Notes: generated from the letters alone by a model not told the origin. Positions 16,142 through 25,124 are shown, numbered from the stretch's first letter. The stretch is 64,000 bases of DNA from Melittangium boletus DSM 14713 (GCF_002305855.1 NZ_CP022163.1:1984292-2048291), one strand, 5' to 3'. Numbers and translations are program-made.

Positions 16142-17413
16142 ATGCCGCCTCCAGTCGTTCAGCCCCGCACGGCGTATGCCGTGTGGGAGCTCACCCTGAA
16201 GTGCAACCTCGCCTGTGGCCATTGCGGCTCCCGGGCGGGGGACAAGCGCAATGACGAGCTCTCTCCCCAGGAGGCGCTCGACCTGGTCCGCCAGCTCGCC
16301 GAGGTGGGCATCCAGGAAGTCACCATCGAGGGCGGAGAGGCATTCCTCCGCCCCGACTGGCTCGACATCGCGCGAGCCATCACCGATCACGGCATGCGCT
16401 GCACCATGACGACGGGCGGCTATGGCCTGTCGCGCGAGACGGCGCGCCGCATGAAGGAGGCGGGCATCGCGCACGTCTCCGTCTCCGTGGACGGATTGGA
16501 AGCCACGCACGATCGCATCCGTGGCCGTCCCAAGTCCTTTCTCTTCTGCTTCCAGACGCTGGGCCACTTCCGCGAGGTGGGCCTGCCGTTCAGCGCCAAC
16601 ACGCAGATCAACCGCCTGTCCGCCCCCGAGCTGCCCGCGCTGTACGAGCGCCTGAGGGACGCGGGCATCCGTGCCTGGCAGGTGCAGCTCACCACGCCCA
16701 TGGGCAATGGAGCGGACAACGCGTGGATGCTGTTGCAGCCCGCGGAGCTGCCGGACTTCTACCGGATGCTCGCCCGCATCGCGCTGCGCGCCCGCGAGGA
16801 GTCGCGCGTGGCATTGGTGCCCGCCAATGACATTGGCTATTTCGGCCCGTATGACGACCTGCTCTTCTCGAGCGTGGGCAAGGTGTGGGCGGGCTGCAAG
16901 GCGGGGCTGTCGGTGCTGGGCATCCATGCCGACGGCGGCATCAAGGGTTGCCCCACCCTGCCGGCCGAGTACGTGGGCGGCAACATCCGCCAGCAGCCCC
17001 TGACCGACATCCTGGAGTCACGCGAGCTCACCTTCAACGTGGCGGCCGGCACGGACGAGGGCACCGCGCACATGTGGGGCTACTGCGGAAGCTGCAAGTA
17101 CGCCGCGGCCTGCCGGGGCGGATGCACCCAGCAGGCGCACGTGCTCTTCGACCGGCGCGGCAACAACCCCTTCTGCCACCACCGCTCGCTGGAACTGGCC
17201 GGGCGGGGCCTGCGCGAGCGAGTCGTTCCCGGCACGCCGGGCCCGGGAAAGCCCTTCGACCACGGCGTCTTCGACTTGATCGAGGAGCCGTTGAATGCGC
17301 CCTGGCCCGAGAACGACCCCCACCGCTTCACCTACGAGCGCGTGGCGTGGCCCTCGGGTTGGGAGCTCTTCCCCATCCCCGGCGAGCACCAGGCCCCGGC
17401 TGGAGCGGCGTAG
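16142..17413 (+). CDS. Radical SAM/SPASM peptide maturase
   Basis: A 423-residue radical SAM enzyme. The [4Fe-4S]-SAM motif is CNLACGHC (Cys21, Cys25, Cys28), followed by GSRAG and the GGEAFLRPDW strand typical of SPASM maturases. The C-terminal Cys set 252, 270, 315, 318, 324, 328 and 345 fits the SPASM spacing CX2CX5CX3C with flanking ligands for two auxiliary clusters. It very likely modifies the small peptide encoded 26 nt upstream. The CGSRAG context resembles PlpX-like and related maturases; no stand-alone RiPP recognition element, PlpY-like partner, protease or exporter is adjacent, so recognition may reside in this protein or elsewhere. The last 70 residues (FDLIEEPLNAPWPE onward) form a C-terminal extension of unknown role. 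Confidence 0.85.
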   Translation: MPPPVVQPRTAYAVWELTLKCNLACGHCGSRAGDKRNDELSPQEALDLVRQLAEVGIQEVTIEGGEAFLRPDWLDIARAITDHGMRCTMTTGGYGLSRETARRMKEAGIAHVSVSVDGLEATHDRIRGRPKSFLFCFQTLGHFREVGLPFSANTQINRLSAPELPALYERLRDAGIRAWQVQLTTPMGNGADNAWMLLQPAELPDFYRMLARIALRAREESRVALVPANDIGYFGPYDDLLFSSVGKVWAGCKAGLSVLGIHADGGIKGCPTLPAEYVGGNIRQQPLTDILESRELTFNVAAGTDEGTAHMWGYCGSCKYAAACRGGCTQQAHVLFDRRGNNPFCHHRSLELAGRGLRERVVPGTPGPGKPFDHGVFDLIEEPLNAPWPENDPHRFTYERVAWPSGWELFPIPGEHQAPAGAA

Positions 17414-17469
17414 CGACGCCCGGCCCGGAGCCGGTGCGGAGTCAAATGTCCCTCTGAGAAGATGCTCGG

Positions 17470-18690
17470 ATGGATGTCATGGCCGCGCGGGTGAGGGAAC
17501 TCGAGCGAGAACACAAGCGCCAACAACGGGCGCTGTCGGAAGCACGAGCGCTGTTGAGGCTGTCCACGAGGGCACGAGGACTCACGCTGGGAGGCAGGGG
17601 CCGGCGTCACCCTCCGGATGTCCGGAGTCAGGTCCGAGGGCTCGTCGAGCAGGCCATCATCGAGGGCGCTCGCCAGTCCTCCGCCTGCCGTCTGCTGGGC
17701 CTGTCCTCGCGAACCCTCCAACGCTGGCGCCACCCCGCTCATGCACGGGACGGGCGAAGCCAGACACGGCGCGCCCCGGCCAACCGGCTCGATGAACACG
17801 AGAGACGTCTCGCCCTGGAGTTGCTTCGCTCTCCCTCGTTCCAAGGGCTCTCTCCCCGGCAGATCGTCCCGAGACTCGCGGATCAGGACCGCTATCTCGC
17901 CTCGGAATCCACGCTGTACCGGCTGCTGCGCGCGCAAAGGAGGACCCCGTCCGCTCGCGGCGGCGGCGCTCCATCCCATTCCCCGCCAGAGCAAGCCGCC
18001 GTGGCTCCCAATCAAATCTGGAGCTGGGACATCACCTACCTGAGAGGCCCGGAGCGAGGCGCCTTTCTCTACCTGTACCTGGTGATGGATGTCTTCAGCC
18101 GGCGCATCATGGGCTGGCGCATCCACCTCGAGGAGAGCGCCCGGCGCGCCGCCTTGCTCATCCGGCAGGTGTGCCACCGCCAGGGTGTAGAGCCCTCGGG
18201 GCTCATCCTCCACGCCGACAACGGCGGCCCCATGAAGGGCAGCGCCCTGGTGAAGACGCTGCGGCGGCTGGGCATTGTCCCCTCCTACAGCCGCCCGCGG
18301 GTGAGCAACGACAACACCTTCGTGGAGTCCCTCTTCGGCACCCTCAAGGGCCGTCCCAGCTACCCACGCGAGCACTTCTCCTCCGCCGCGACGGCCCGGG
18401 CCTGGGTCTCGCGCTTCGTCGACTGGTACAACCGCGAGCACCTGCACAGCCGCCTGGGCTACGTCACTCCGGATGATCGGTACTTCGGCCGCGACGCGCG
18501 GGTCTTCCAGCGCCGCGCGCGGCTCTATGAGCACGCTCGCGCCCAACGCCCCGGGCGGTGGTCTCGTCACATCCGCCACTGGGCTCCCCCCACCGAGCCC
18601 CCACGCACCCGGGTCCGCATTCCGGCGACAACTTCGTTGACACTCAACGGGGCGTCAAGCCCCGCCTCGCTGTCGCCAGGCCCCGAGTGA
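17470..18690 (+). mobile_element. IS3-family transposase, probably 5'-truncated element
   Basis: A 406-residue integrase-core transposase. The DDE triad is visible: Asp in WSWDITYL, Asp in LHADNGG, and Glu in FVESLFGTLK, with the C-terminal WYNREHLHSRLGYVTP typical of OrfB. The opening residues RVRELEREHKRQQRALSEA resemble the coiled-coil end of OrfA rather than its N-terminal helix-turn-helix, and a second HTH (SSACRLLGLSSRTLQRW) follows. I see no OrfA start region, no frameshift site and no convincing terminal inverted repeats, so this is best read as a partial or immobile copy lying between the RiPP locus and the oxidative operon. Confidence 0.75.
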
Positions 18691-18825
18691 GCGCCGCCCG
18701 GGGCGCCCACGAGGGAGCCGCGGAGTGTCACGTGCCAGCTTGCGTGTCGTCTCGAACGGAGACGACGAGGGGCCCCCCGGCATCGAGACGATCCACACGA
18801 TGCCCCTCGAGAAGATGGCACAACC

Positions 18826-20379
18826 ATGGACTACCTCATCATTGGCGCGGGCCCCGCGGGACTGCAGTTGGGCGCCCTGCTCGCCAAGACAGGCCGTGAC
18901 TTCCTCATCCTCGAGGCGGGCTCCTCGGCCGGAACGTTCTTCAAGACCTATCCCCGCCACCGCACGCTCATCTCCGTCAACAAGGTCCACAACGGCACGA
19001 GCGACGCCGAGCTCAACCTCCGCATGGACTGGAACTCCCTCTTGTCGGACGACCCGGAGCTCCTGATCACCCGGTACACGGACCGCTATTTCCCGCCCGC
19101 CGACGTGCTCGTGAAGTACCTGGCCGACTTCGCGAGCAAGCACCGTCTGCCCATCCAGTACGACACCCGTGTCACCCGCGTCACGCGCACGCCAGAGGGC
19201 GGCTTCCGCGTCGAGGACTCGCGAGGACGTGCCTTCGAGGCGAAGCGGCTCATCGTCGCCACGGGGGTCTCCCAGCACAACATCCCCCCCATCCCCGGCA
19301 TCGAGCACGCGGAGCTCTACGGGGACGTGTCCGTGGAGCCCAAGGACTTCATCAACCAGCGCGTGCTCATCCTCGGCAAGGGCAACTCCGCCTTCGAGAC
19401 CGCCGACAACCTCATCTCCACGGCCGCCGTCATCCACGTGGCGGGCCCGTCCTCCATCCGCATGGCGTGGCGCACCCACTACGTGGGCCACCTGCGCGCG
19501 GTGAACAACAACTTCCTGGACACCTACCAGCTCAAGTCCCAGAACGCCCTGCTGGATGGAAACGTCGAGCGGATCGAGAAGAAGGAGGATGGCTTCCACG
19601 TCACCCTGAGCTTCTCGCGCGCCAACGAAGTCAAACGCGACCTGCGCTACGACCGCATCATCCTCTGCACGGGCTTCCGCTTCGACGCGTCCATCTTCGA
19701 CGACAGCTGCCGGCCCGAGCTCGTCATCCGCGACCGCTTCCCAGGCCAGACCGCCGAGTGGGAGTCGACGAATGTCCCGGGCCTCTACTTCGCGGGCACG
19801 CTCGGCCAGGTGAGGGACTTCAAGAAGTCCACCGGCGGCTTCATCCACGGCTTCCGCTACAGCGTGCGCGCCCTGCACCGCATCCTCGAGCGCAAGTACC
19901 ACGGCGCCGAGTGGCCCCATCAGGCGCACCCGGCCGAGCCCGACGCCCTGATGGAGGCGGTGCTCGCCCGCGTCAACCGCAGCTCCGCCCTCTGGCAGCA
20001 GTTCGCCTTCCTGGGCGATTCCATCGTCGTCGGGAGCGACGGCCAGGCGAAGTACCTCGAGGAGGTGCCGCTCGCCTACGTCCAGGACAGCTCGCTCGGC
20101 GACACCCCGTGCCACTTCACCATCAGCCTGGAGTACGGCCCCGGCCACGCGGACGTGGACCCCTTCGACGTCGAGGTGGGCCGCATCGCCCAGGACGATG
20201 CCATGCGCTCCGGGGAAGGCCGCTACCTGCACCCCGTGGTGCGCTGCTACCACCAGCGGCAACTCGTGGCGACACACCACGTGACCGAGAACCTCGAGAA
20301 CGACTGGACGTGGGAAACCACCCACCGCGCGCCCCTGCGAGCCTTCTTCGCGCGGGAGCTCGCCAAGGCCGCGGCGTGA
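18826..20379 (+). CDS. FAD-dependent oxidoreductase, flavin monooxygenase/FOXRED2-like
   Basis: A 517-residue flavoprotein with an N-terminal FAD-binding GAGPAG (7-12) and a second Rossmann motif GKGNSAFETA near residue 183 for NAD(P)H. The phrases FKTYPRHRTLISVNK and LRMDWNSLLSDDPELL, the ATGV segment and FAGTLGQVRDFKKSTGGF are close to eukaryotic FOXRED2/ERFAD and their bacterial relatives. The C-terminal 120 residues form an extra domain. It opens a tight run of five genes (22 nt to the next), so it probably oxidises or hydroxylates an intermediate of that pathway. Substrate unknown. ATG 18826 follows GAGAAG at a suitable distance. Confidence 0.8.
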   Translation: MDYLIIGAGPAGLQLGALLAKTGRDFLILEAGSSAGTFFKTYPRHRTLISVNKVHNGTSDAELNLRMDWNSLLSDDPELLITRYTDRYFPPADVLVKYLADFASKHRLPIQYDTRVTRVTRTPEGGFRVEDSRGRAFEAKRLIVATGVSQHNIPPIPGIEHAELYGDVSVEPKDFINQRVLILGKGNSAFETADNLISTAAVIHVAGPSSIRMAWRTHYVGHLRAVNNNFLDTYQLKSQNALLDGNVERIEKKEDGFHVTLSFSRANEVKRDLRYDRIILCTGFRFDASIFDDSCRPELVIRDRFPGQTAEWESTNVPGLYFAGTLGQVRDFKKSTGGFIHGFRYSVRALHRILERKYHGAEWPHQAHPAEPDALMEAVLARVNRSSALWQQFAFLGDSIVVGSDGQAKYLEEVPLAYVQDSSLGDTPCHFTISLEYGPGHADVDPFDVEVGRIAQDDAMRSGEGRYLHPVVRCYHQRQLVATHHVTENLENDWTWETTHRAPLRAFFARELAKAAA

Positions 20380-20400
20380 GCGCGCACCGCCCCCGATGCG

Positions 20401-21480
20401 ATGAAGGCACTCTCCCTGAGGGAACTCGAGGCCACGGCCCGTTCCCTGCTCAATCCCCGAATCCATGACCTGTTCGCGGGTGGCTCCGACGACGAGGTGT
20501 CGCTGAGGGCGAACGAAGACGCGTTCGCCCGGCTCGGCCTCATCCCCCGGGTCCTTCGCGGACGGGGCGAGCCCCGGCTCGACACGGATCTGCTCGGCTG
20601 CCGCGTGGCCCTGCCCATCGTCATCGCGCCCACCGCCTTCCACCGGCTCGCCCATCCCGAGGGTGAACGGGCCACGGCCCGGGCCGCCGCGGCGGCGGGC
20701 GCCATCCTCACCGTGAGCATGGCGTCGACCACCGCCATCGAGGAGCTCGCCCAGGCGGGCGGCCCCCTCTGGTTCCAGCTCTACCTCCAGCCCGACCGAG
20801 GCTTCACCGAAGCGCTCGTGCGGCGCGTGGAGGCGGCGGGCTGCAAGGCCCTGGTCGTCACCGTCGACTCGCCCGTGTTCGGCCGCCGCGAGAGGGATTT
20901 GCGCAACGGCTTCACGGACCTGCCACCCGGCATGTGCTGCGAGAACATGCGCCCGCTCGGCCCGGATGGCGAGCGGGGGCCCGCGCGCCCCATCGCGTTC
21001 TCCCCGGCCCTGACCTGGGAGGACGTGGAGTGGTTGAGGCGGACCACTTCCCTGCCCATCGCGCTCAAGGGCGTGCTGCACCCGGCGGACGCGAAGCGGG
21101 CCCTGGAGAGCGGCGTCGACGCGCTCTTCGTCTCCAACCATGGGGGCCGCCAGCTCGACACGGTCCCCGCTCCCCTCGAATTGCTTCCGGCCCTCGCGGA
21201 CGCCCTGGGGGGCCGCCTCCCCCTGTTGCTCGATGGCGGAGTGCGGCGCGGCACGGACGCCCTCAAGGCGCTCGCCCTGGGAGCCCGCGCCGTCGCCATC
21301 GGCCGCCCCGTGCTCTGGGGACTCGCGGTGGGGGGCGAGGCCGGGGTCGCGCATGTCCTCGCGCTGTTGCGCTCGGAGCTCGAGCGCGCCCTGACCCTGT
21401 GTGGTTGCGGCTCGGCGGACGACGCCGGTCCCGAACTCTTGCACCTCTCACGATTGGAACAGCGATGGCGAACCTCCTGA
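20401..21480 (+). CDS. FMN-dependent alpha-hydroxy-acid oxidase/dehydrogenase
   Basis: A 359-residue TIM-barrel flavoenzyme of the glycolate oxidase/lactate dehydrogenase (LldD) family. The signature SNHGGRQLD holds the catalytic His247 and substrate-binding Arg250; TVDSPVFGRRERDLRNGF and LLDGGVRRGTDALKALALGA are further family blocks. The N-terminal Tyr that normally contacts the substrate carboxylate (YYDGGAEDE-type motif) is replaced in LFAGGSDDE, suggesting an unusual substrate. It would oxidise an alpha-hydroxy acid to the keto acid, or an oxygen-dependent variant. Its 3' end overlaps the P450 start by 16 nt. Confidence 0.85.
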   Translation: MKALSLRELEATARSLLNPRIHDLFAGGSDDEVSLRANEDAFARLGLIPRVLRGRGEPRLDTDLLGCRVALPIVIAPTAFHRLAHPEGERATARAAAAAGAILTVSMASTTAIEELAQAGGPLWFQLYLQPDRGFTEALVRRVEAAGCKALVVTVDSPVFGRRERDLRNGFTDLPPGMCCENMRPLGPDGERGPARPIAFSPALTWEDVEWLRRTTSLPIALKGVLHPADAKRALESGVDALFVSNHGGRQLDTVPAPLELLPALADALGGRLPLLLDGGVRRGTDALKALALGARAVAIGRPVLWGLAVGGEAGVAHVLALLRSELERALTLCGCGSADDAGPELLHLSRLEQRWRTS

Positions 21481-22838
21481 CCTCCAGGCTGCCCGCCGCG
21501 ATCATCGGACTGCGCACGCGCATCTTCACGCGCATCAACGGCGAGGAGGGCATCCCCGTCCCCGGTGAGCGCATCGACGTGTCGCGCTTCAAGGAGCTGT
21601 ACTCGCACCCCGCCGCCAACGGCCGGAGCGAGGGCGCGGGCCTGTCCGACCTCTTCTGGTACTGGTTGTCCCCCGGCGCCGAGATTCACCAGGAGCACAT
21701 CGAACCCGGTGAGCGCTACGAGGAAGTCGCCCGGGTCACCAAGCGCATCCTCGCGCTCCCGAGGAAGGTCGCGGAGGAGCGCGCGGCGCGGTGCGCGGCA
21801 CACGTCCTGGATGAGCAAGGCATCCGGAAGGCGACGAGCGTGCGCCTGCGCGACCTGATGATGCCCATCTGGGCCGAGTTCTATTACGAGGTCGTCTTCG
21901 GCGAGCCGTGCCCCCGGCGGGCCCGCGACCTCATCGTGGGCAACGCGGACGACGTCGTCACGGCGCTCAAGGGATTGAGCCCTCGCCACATGCGCAGGCG
22001 CCTGCGGCTCACCCGCTATCTGCGCGAGCGGCTCGAGGCGAACGCCGTCCCACACGAGCTTCCCTCCTGCCTGTCACTCGAGGAGCGGGCCTTCTACCTG
22101 CAAGGCGTCTTCTTCAACACGGCCGTGGTGCAAATGTCCGAGGCCATGGCCCACCTCCTGCTGTTCCTCGCGCAGGACCAGGAAGTCCAGGCGCGGCTCG
22201 CGGACACCCTGGACGACGAGCGCTACCTGGACCGGATCATCACCGAATCCCTCCGGGTCCATCCCCTCTTCGGCATCGCCCACCGCATCACGACGCAGGA
22301 CATCGCCCTCGAGGACGTCCCCCCCATCCCGAAGGGCTCGGTCCTCTGTTTCAACTATCAGGCCTACCACCACGCGGGCTTCGAGGACCCGGAGCGCTTC
22401 GATCCGGAGCGCTGGCTGAACCAGTCGGCCCGGGAGGCGAACTACATGCCCTTCGGGGCCACGGCGAACCGTCCGTGCCCCGCCCAGGCCCTCGCCCTCG
22501 TCACCATGAAGGCCGTGGCGCGCGAGATGATCCGGCGCTTCCGGGCCTTCTCGTCGGCGACCCATACGCGCTCGCTGCCCAACCGGGGACCGTGCGTGCT
22601 GGAGCCACGAGACGCGCCCCCCGAGCCCCACGCGCGGGCGTCACTCCTCGCGTCCATGCGCGCGCGCGAGCCCTGGGAGGACGCCGGGCGCGGCGTCCTG
22701 CAGTTCCTCCTGGGGACCTACATGGTCCTGGACGCGCGCCGCATGAAGCTCTGCCAGCGCCACTTCGAAGCCGGGCGCGAGGCGGCACCTCTCGGGACGA
22801 AGCCCTCGGGTTGTCCCTTCACGGGACGAAACGCCTGA
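21465..22838 (+). CDS. Divergent cytochrome P450
   Basis: A 457-residue P450-like protein. The ExxR motif is ESLR (Glu261, Arg264), the PERF region is FEDPERFDPERWL, and the heme-thiolate loop is PFGATANRPCPAQA with ligand Cys338. The loop lacks the usual Gly (FxxGxRxCxG) and the I-helix segment (FFNTAVVQMSEAMAH) lacks a clear AGxDT oxygen-activation motif, so it may be a non-oxygenase P450 (isomerase, peroxygenase or dehydratase-like). About 120 residues follow the Cys, including a CPF near the end. The start at ATG 21465 overlaps the preceding gene; the coupling points to a shared pathway. Confidence 0.8.
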   Translation: MANLLTSRLPAAIIGLRTRIFTRINGEEGIPVPGERIDVSRFKELYSHPAANGRSEGAGLSDLFWYWLSPGAEIHQEHIEPGERYEEVARVTKRILALPRKVAEERAARCAAHVLDEQGIRKATSVRLRDLMMPIWAEFYYEVVFGEPCPRRARDLIVGNADDVVTALKGLSPRHMRRRLRLTRYLRERLEANAVPHELPSCLSLEERAFYLQGVFFNTAVVQMSEAMAHLLLFLAQDQEVQARLADTLDDERYLDRIITESLRVHPLFGIAHRITTQDIALEDVPPIPKGSVLCFNYQAYHHAGFEDPERFDPERWLNQSAREANYMPFGATANRPCPAQALALVTMKAVAREMIRRFRAFSSATHTRSLPNRGPCVLEPRDAPPEPHARASLLASMRAREPWEDAGRGVLQFLLGTYMVLDARRMKLCQRHFEAGREAAPLGTKPSGCPFTGRNA

Positions 22839-22880
22839 GCCGTCGCCGCCTGGATCACCCCCCAACGAACAACGGAGTGC

Positions 22881-23708
22881 ATGATGGAACGTCTCACGGA
22901 TTCGGAACTGATGAAGGCGTGCGTGGCCCGGATGGGCACTCGTCTCGAGCCGGAGGAGGAGCGCGCGCTCCGGCAGTGGTGGGAGCGAGAACACGGACAG
23001 CGGAGCACCTACGCGAACGCGCTCCTCTCGATTCCCGAATCCGAGTGGGGCGCCGCCATCCTCCATCATCCGGCGTCCAGCCACCCCTGGTATGGCCGCC
23101 TGGCCCGCGAGGTGGACGTGCGCGAATACGCGACGTTCCTCCTGGAGAACGCCCCCTATCCCTCCTTCCTCCCGCTCATCCAACGCACGCTCGACCTGCC
23201 GCTCGGCGACACGGCGCGAGCCGCCGTCCTCCGCAACATCCAGGACGAACTGGAACCCGTGCCCCACGCGGACCTGATGCGGCGGCTGTTCCTCGCGGTG
23301 AAGACGAAGGCCGGCCCTGGCGTGTCCATCACGTCGTACCCGAGCCTCGTCAACCGCTGCCTCGTCCTCTACTACGGCTACTACCGCGAGCCCTGGAACC
23401 TCGTGGGCGCCCTCTACGCGACCGAGGCCATCGCCCACTACCGGCTCGAGAACATGGGCCAGGGGCTGGAGCGCCTGGGTTTCGAGGCCGCCGACCTGGA
23501 GTTCATCCGCATCCACCTCGCTTGTGACGATGACCACGCCGACGACTGGAACAAGAACGTCATCGGAGCGAGCGTGCGCCTCGACCCACGCGTGCGGGTA
23601 CCCATCGCGGAAGGGATCGCCGCGGCGCTCGAGACGTCCGGGCGCTACTTCGACGACCTGTGCCGTCGCGCCGCGCACGTGGACTCCACGGCGGAGGTGC
23701 GCTCATGA
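22881..23708 (+). CDS. Heme-oxygenase-like fold protein, candidate diiron oxidase
   Basis: A 275-residue all-helical protein resembling the iron-containing redox enzyme/HDO (heme-oxygenase-like diiron) superfamily that includes TENA, PqqC, SznF-type and UndA-type enzymes. Candidate metal ligands are Glu in QDELEPVPHADL and His in the same helix, Glu and His in ATEAIAHYRLE, and the Asp/His-rich FIRIHLACDDDHADDW near residue 220. Such proteins use oxygen to cleave or hydroxylate amino-acid or fatty-acid-like substrates. The ATG at 22881 (or adjacent 22884) follows ACGGAG. It overlaps the antiporter start in ATGA. Confidence 0.65.
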   Translation: MMERLTDSELMKACVARMGTRLEPEEERALRQWWEREHGQRSTYANALLSIPESEWGAAILHHPASSHPWYGRLAREVDVREYATFLLENAPYPSFLPLIQRTLDLPLGDTARAAVLRNIQDELEPVPHADLMRRLFLAVKTKAGPGVSITSYPSLVNRCLVLYYGYYREPWNLVGALYATEAIAHYRLENMGQGLERLGFEAADLEFIRIHLACDDDHADDWNKNVIGASVRLDPRVRVPIAEGIAAALETSGRYFDDLCRRAAHVDSTAEVRS

Positions 23709-25063
23709 GCGCGCTCACACTGCTCCCGTCCCTCGTTCAGGCCGCCGCGCAGGGCGGCGAGTCGGCCGTCGGCACCAAGGCGGAAGAACTCGTCCTGCAC
23801 CTGCTGGCACAGTTCATCGCGATCCTCGCGGCGACACGCCTGGTCGTGTACGTGGCCCGGAAGCTCGGCCAGACGAACGTCGCGGGAGAAATTCTCGCCG
23901 GCCTGGTGCTGGGCCCCAGCGTCCTCGGCGCGCTCGCGCCGGGCCTGATGAACACCCTGTTCGATGGCTCCACCTCCCAGACCTTCGTCGCGCTCTCCCA
24001 GATTGGCCTCGTCCTGCTGATGTTCCAGATTGGCCTCGAGTTCGAGTTCAAGGCCAACCTGGGCACGTCGAAGAAGTCCATCGTCGTGGTGAGTCTCGCG
24101 GGGCTGATGCTGCCGTTCGCCATGGGCTACCTGAGCGCCCCCTGGTTCCATGAACGGCTCGCCGAACCCCGCCCCTCCCTGTTCGGCTTCCAGCTCTTCT
24201 TCGGCATCGCCATGTCCATCACGGCCATCCCCATCCTGGGGCGGATCTTCATGGAGCTGGGTCTGTCACACACGCGCATCGCGGCCCTGAGCATCGGAGC
24301 GGCGGCCATCGACGACATCGCCGGGTGGTTGATCCTGGGAGTCGTGACGCTCCTCGTGCAGCACCAGTTCGCCACCTCCACGCTCCTCTTCCGGATGGGG
24401 AGCCTCGCCGCGTACGTGGCCTTCGTGCTCCTGGTGGCGCGGCCGCTGCTCAAACGCTTCGTGGGCAACCACCTGCGGCGGCAGGGGGGGCTCGAGACGA
24501 GCGCCGTGGCCTTGATGTTGCTCGCGGTGTTCGCGTCCGCGTCCATCACGTCCCTCATCGGCGTGTTCGCCATCATCGGAGGGTTCGTGATCGGCGTGGC
24601 CCTGCACGACGACCGCCGCTTCGTGGAAGAGTGGAAGACGCGGGTGTCGCCCCTGGTGAACACCTTCTTCCTTCCCATCTTCTTCACGTACACGGGGCTG
24701 CGCACGAGCATCGGCGCGCTGTCCTCCGTGAACGAGGTGATCACCTGCCTGCTCGTGGTGGCGGTGGCCTTCGTCTCGAAGTTCGGAGGCGCCTACGCGG
24801 GCGCGCGCTTCGTGGGAGAGAACCACCGCTCCGCGATGGTCCTCGGCGTCTGCATGAACACGCGGGCCCTCATGGAGCTGATCGCGCTCAACGTCGGCTA
24901 CGACCTGGGCGTCCTCCCCCGGAGCATGTTCACCATGCTCGTCATCATGGCGATTCTCTCCACGTTCATCGCGACCCCCCTCATCCGCTGGTTGTTGCGC
25001 GGAGAGGAGCGGCACACGCCCTCGCTTCCGCTCAACGAGGAACCCCTCCCACGCGGCACCTGA
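23705..25063 (+). CDS. Cation:proton antiporter (CPA2/KefB type)
   Basis: A 452-residue polytopic membrane protein with about 12-13 helices. Family marks are GEILAGLVLGPSVLG near residue 60, the double-Asp AAIDDIAGW in the transport core, and a NTRALMELIALNVGYDLG helix near the end. There is no TrkA-N domain, as in Na+/H+ exchangers of the NapA group. It could exchange Na+ or K+ for H+ in the inner membrane. Its position as last gene of the oxidative operon, translationally coupled by ATGA, suggests a role in homeostasis or in exporting the operon product. I reject the upstream start at 23660. Confidence 0.85.
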   Translation: MSALTLLPSLVQAAAQGGESAVGTKAEELVLHLLAQFIAILAATRLVVYVARKLGQTNVAGEILAGLVLGPSVLGALAPGLMNTLFDGSTSQTFVALSQIGLVLLMFQIGLEFEFKANLGTSKKSIVVVSLAGLMLPFAMGYLSAPWFHERLAEPRPSLFGFQLFFGIAMSITAIPILGRIFMELGLSHTRIAALSIGAAAIDDIAGWLILGVVTLLVQHQFATSTLLFRMGSLAAYVAFVLLVARPLLKRFVGNHLRRQGGLETSAVALMLLAVFASASITSLIGVFAIIGGFVIGVALHDDRRFVEEWKTRVSPLVNTFFLPIFFTYTGLRTSIGALSSVNEVITCLLVVAVAFVSKFGGAYAGARFVGENHRSAMVLGVCMNTRALMELIALNVGYDLGVLPRSMFTMLVIMAILSTFIATPLIRWLLRGEERHTPSLPLNEEPLPRGT

Positions 25064-25087
25064 CCTCCCAGGGGGCCTCAACGCGGG

Positions 25088-25124
25088 ACGGCCTTGCTCC
25101 AGGGACGCGCTGGAGCAAGGCCGT
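25088..25124. terminator. Strong bidirectional terminator between convergent genes
   Basis: A perfect 15-bp stem (25088-25102 with 25110-25124) and 7-nt loop, followed by TTTC on the plus strand. It lies 24 nt after the antiporter stop and 27 nt from the 3' end of the minus-strand beta-helix gene, so it can serve both. Confidence 0.85.

Noticed and set aside
17414..17469. Terminal inverted repeat of the IS element
   Set aside because: Only very short similarities (TGTC, GTCAA) could be found between the left and right flanks, too weak to call ends.
18725..18825. GTG-initiated frame before the FAD oxidoreductase, with a nearby 8-bp inverted repeat (18746-18766)
   Set aside because: Runs out of frame into the oxidoreductase gene and has no recognisable product; the inverted repeat may just be chance in this GC-rich leader.
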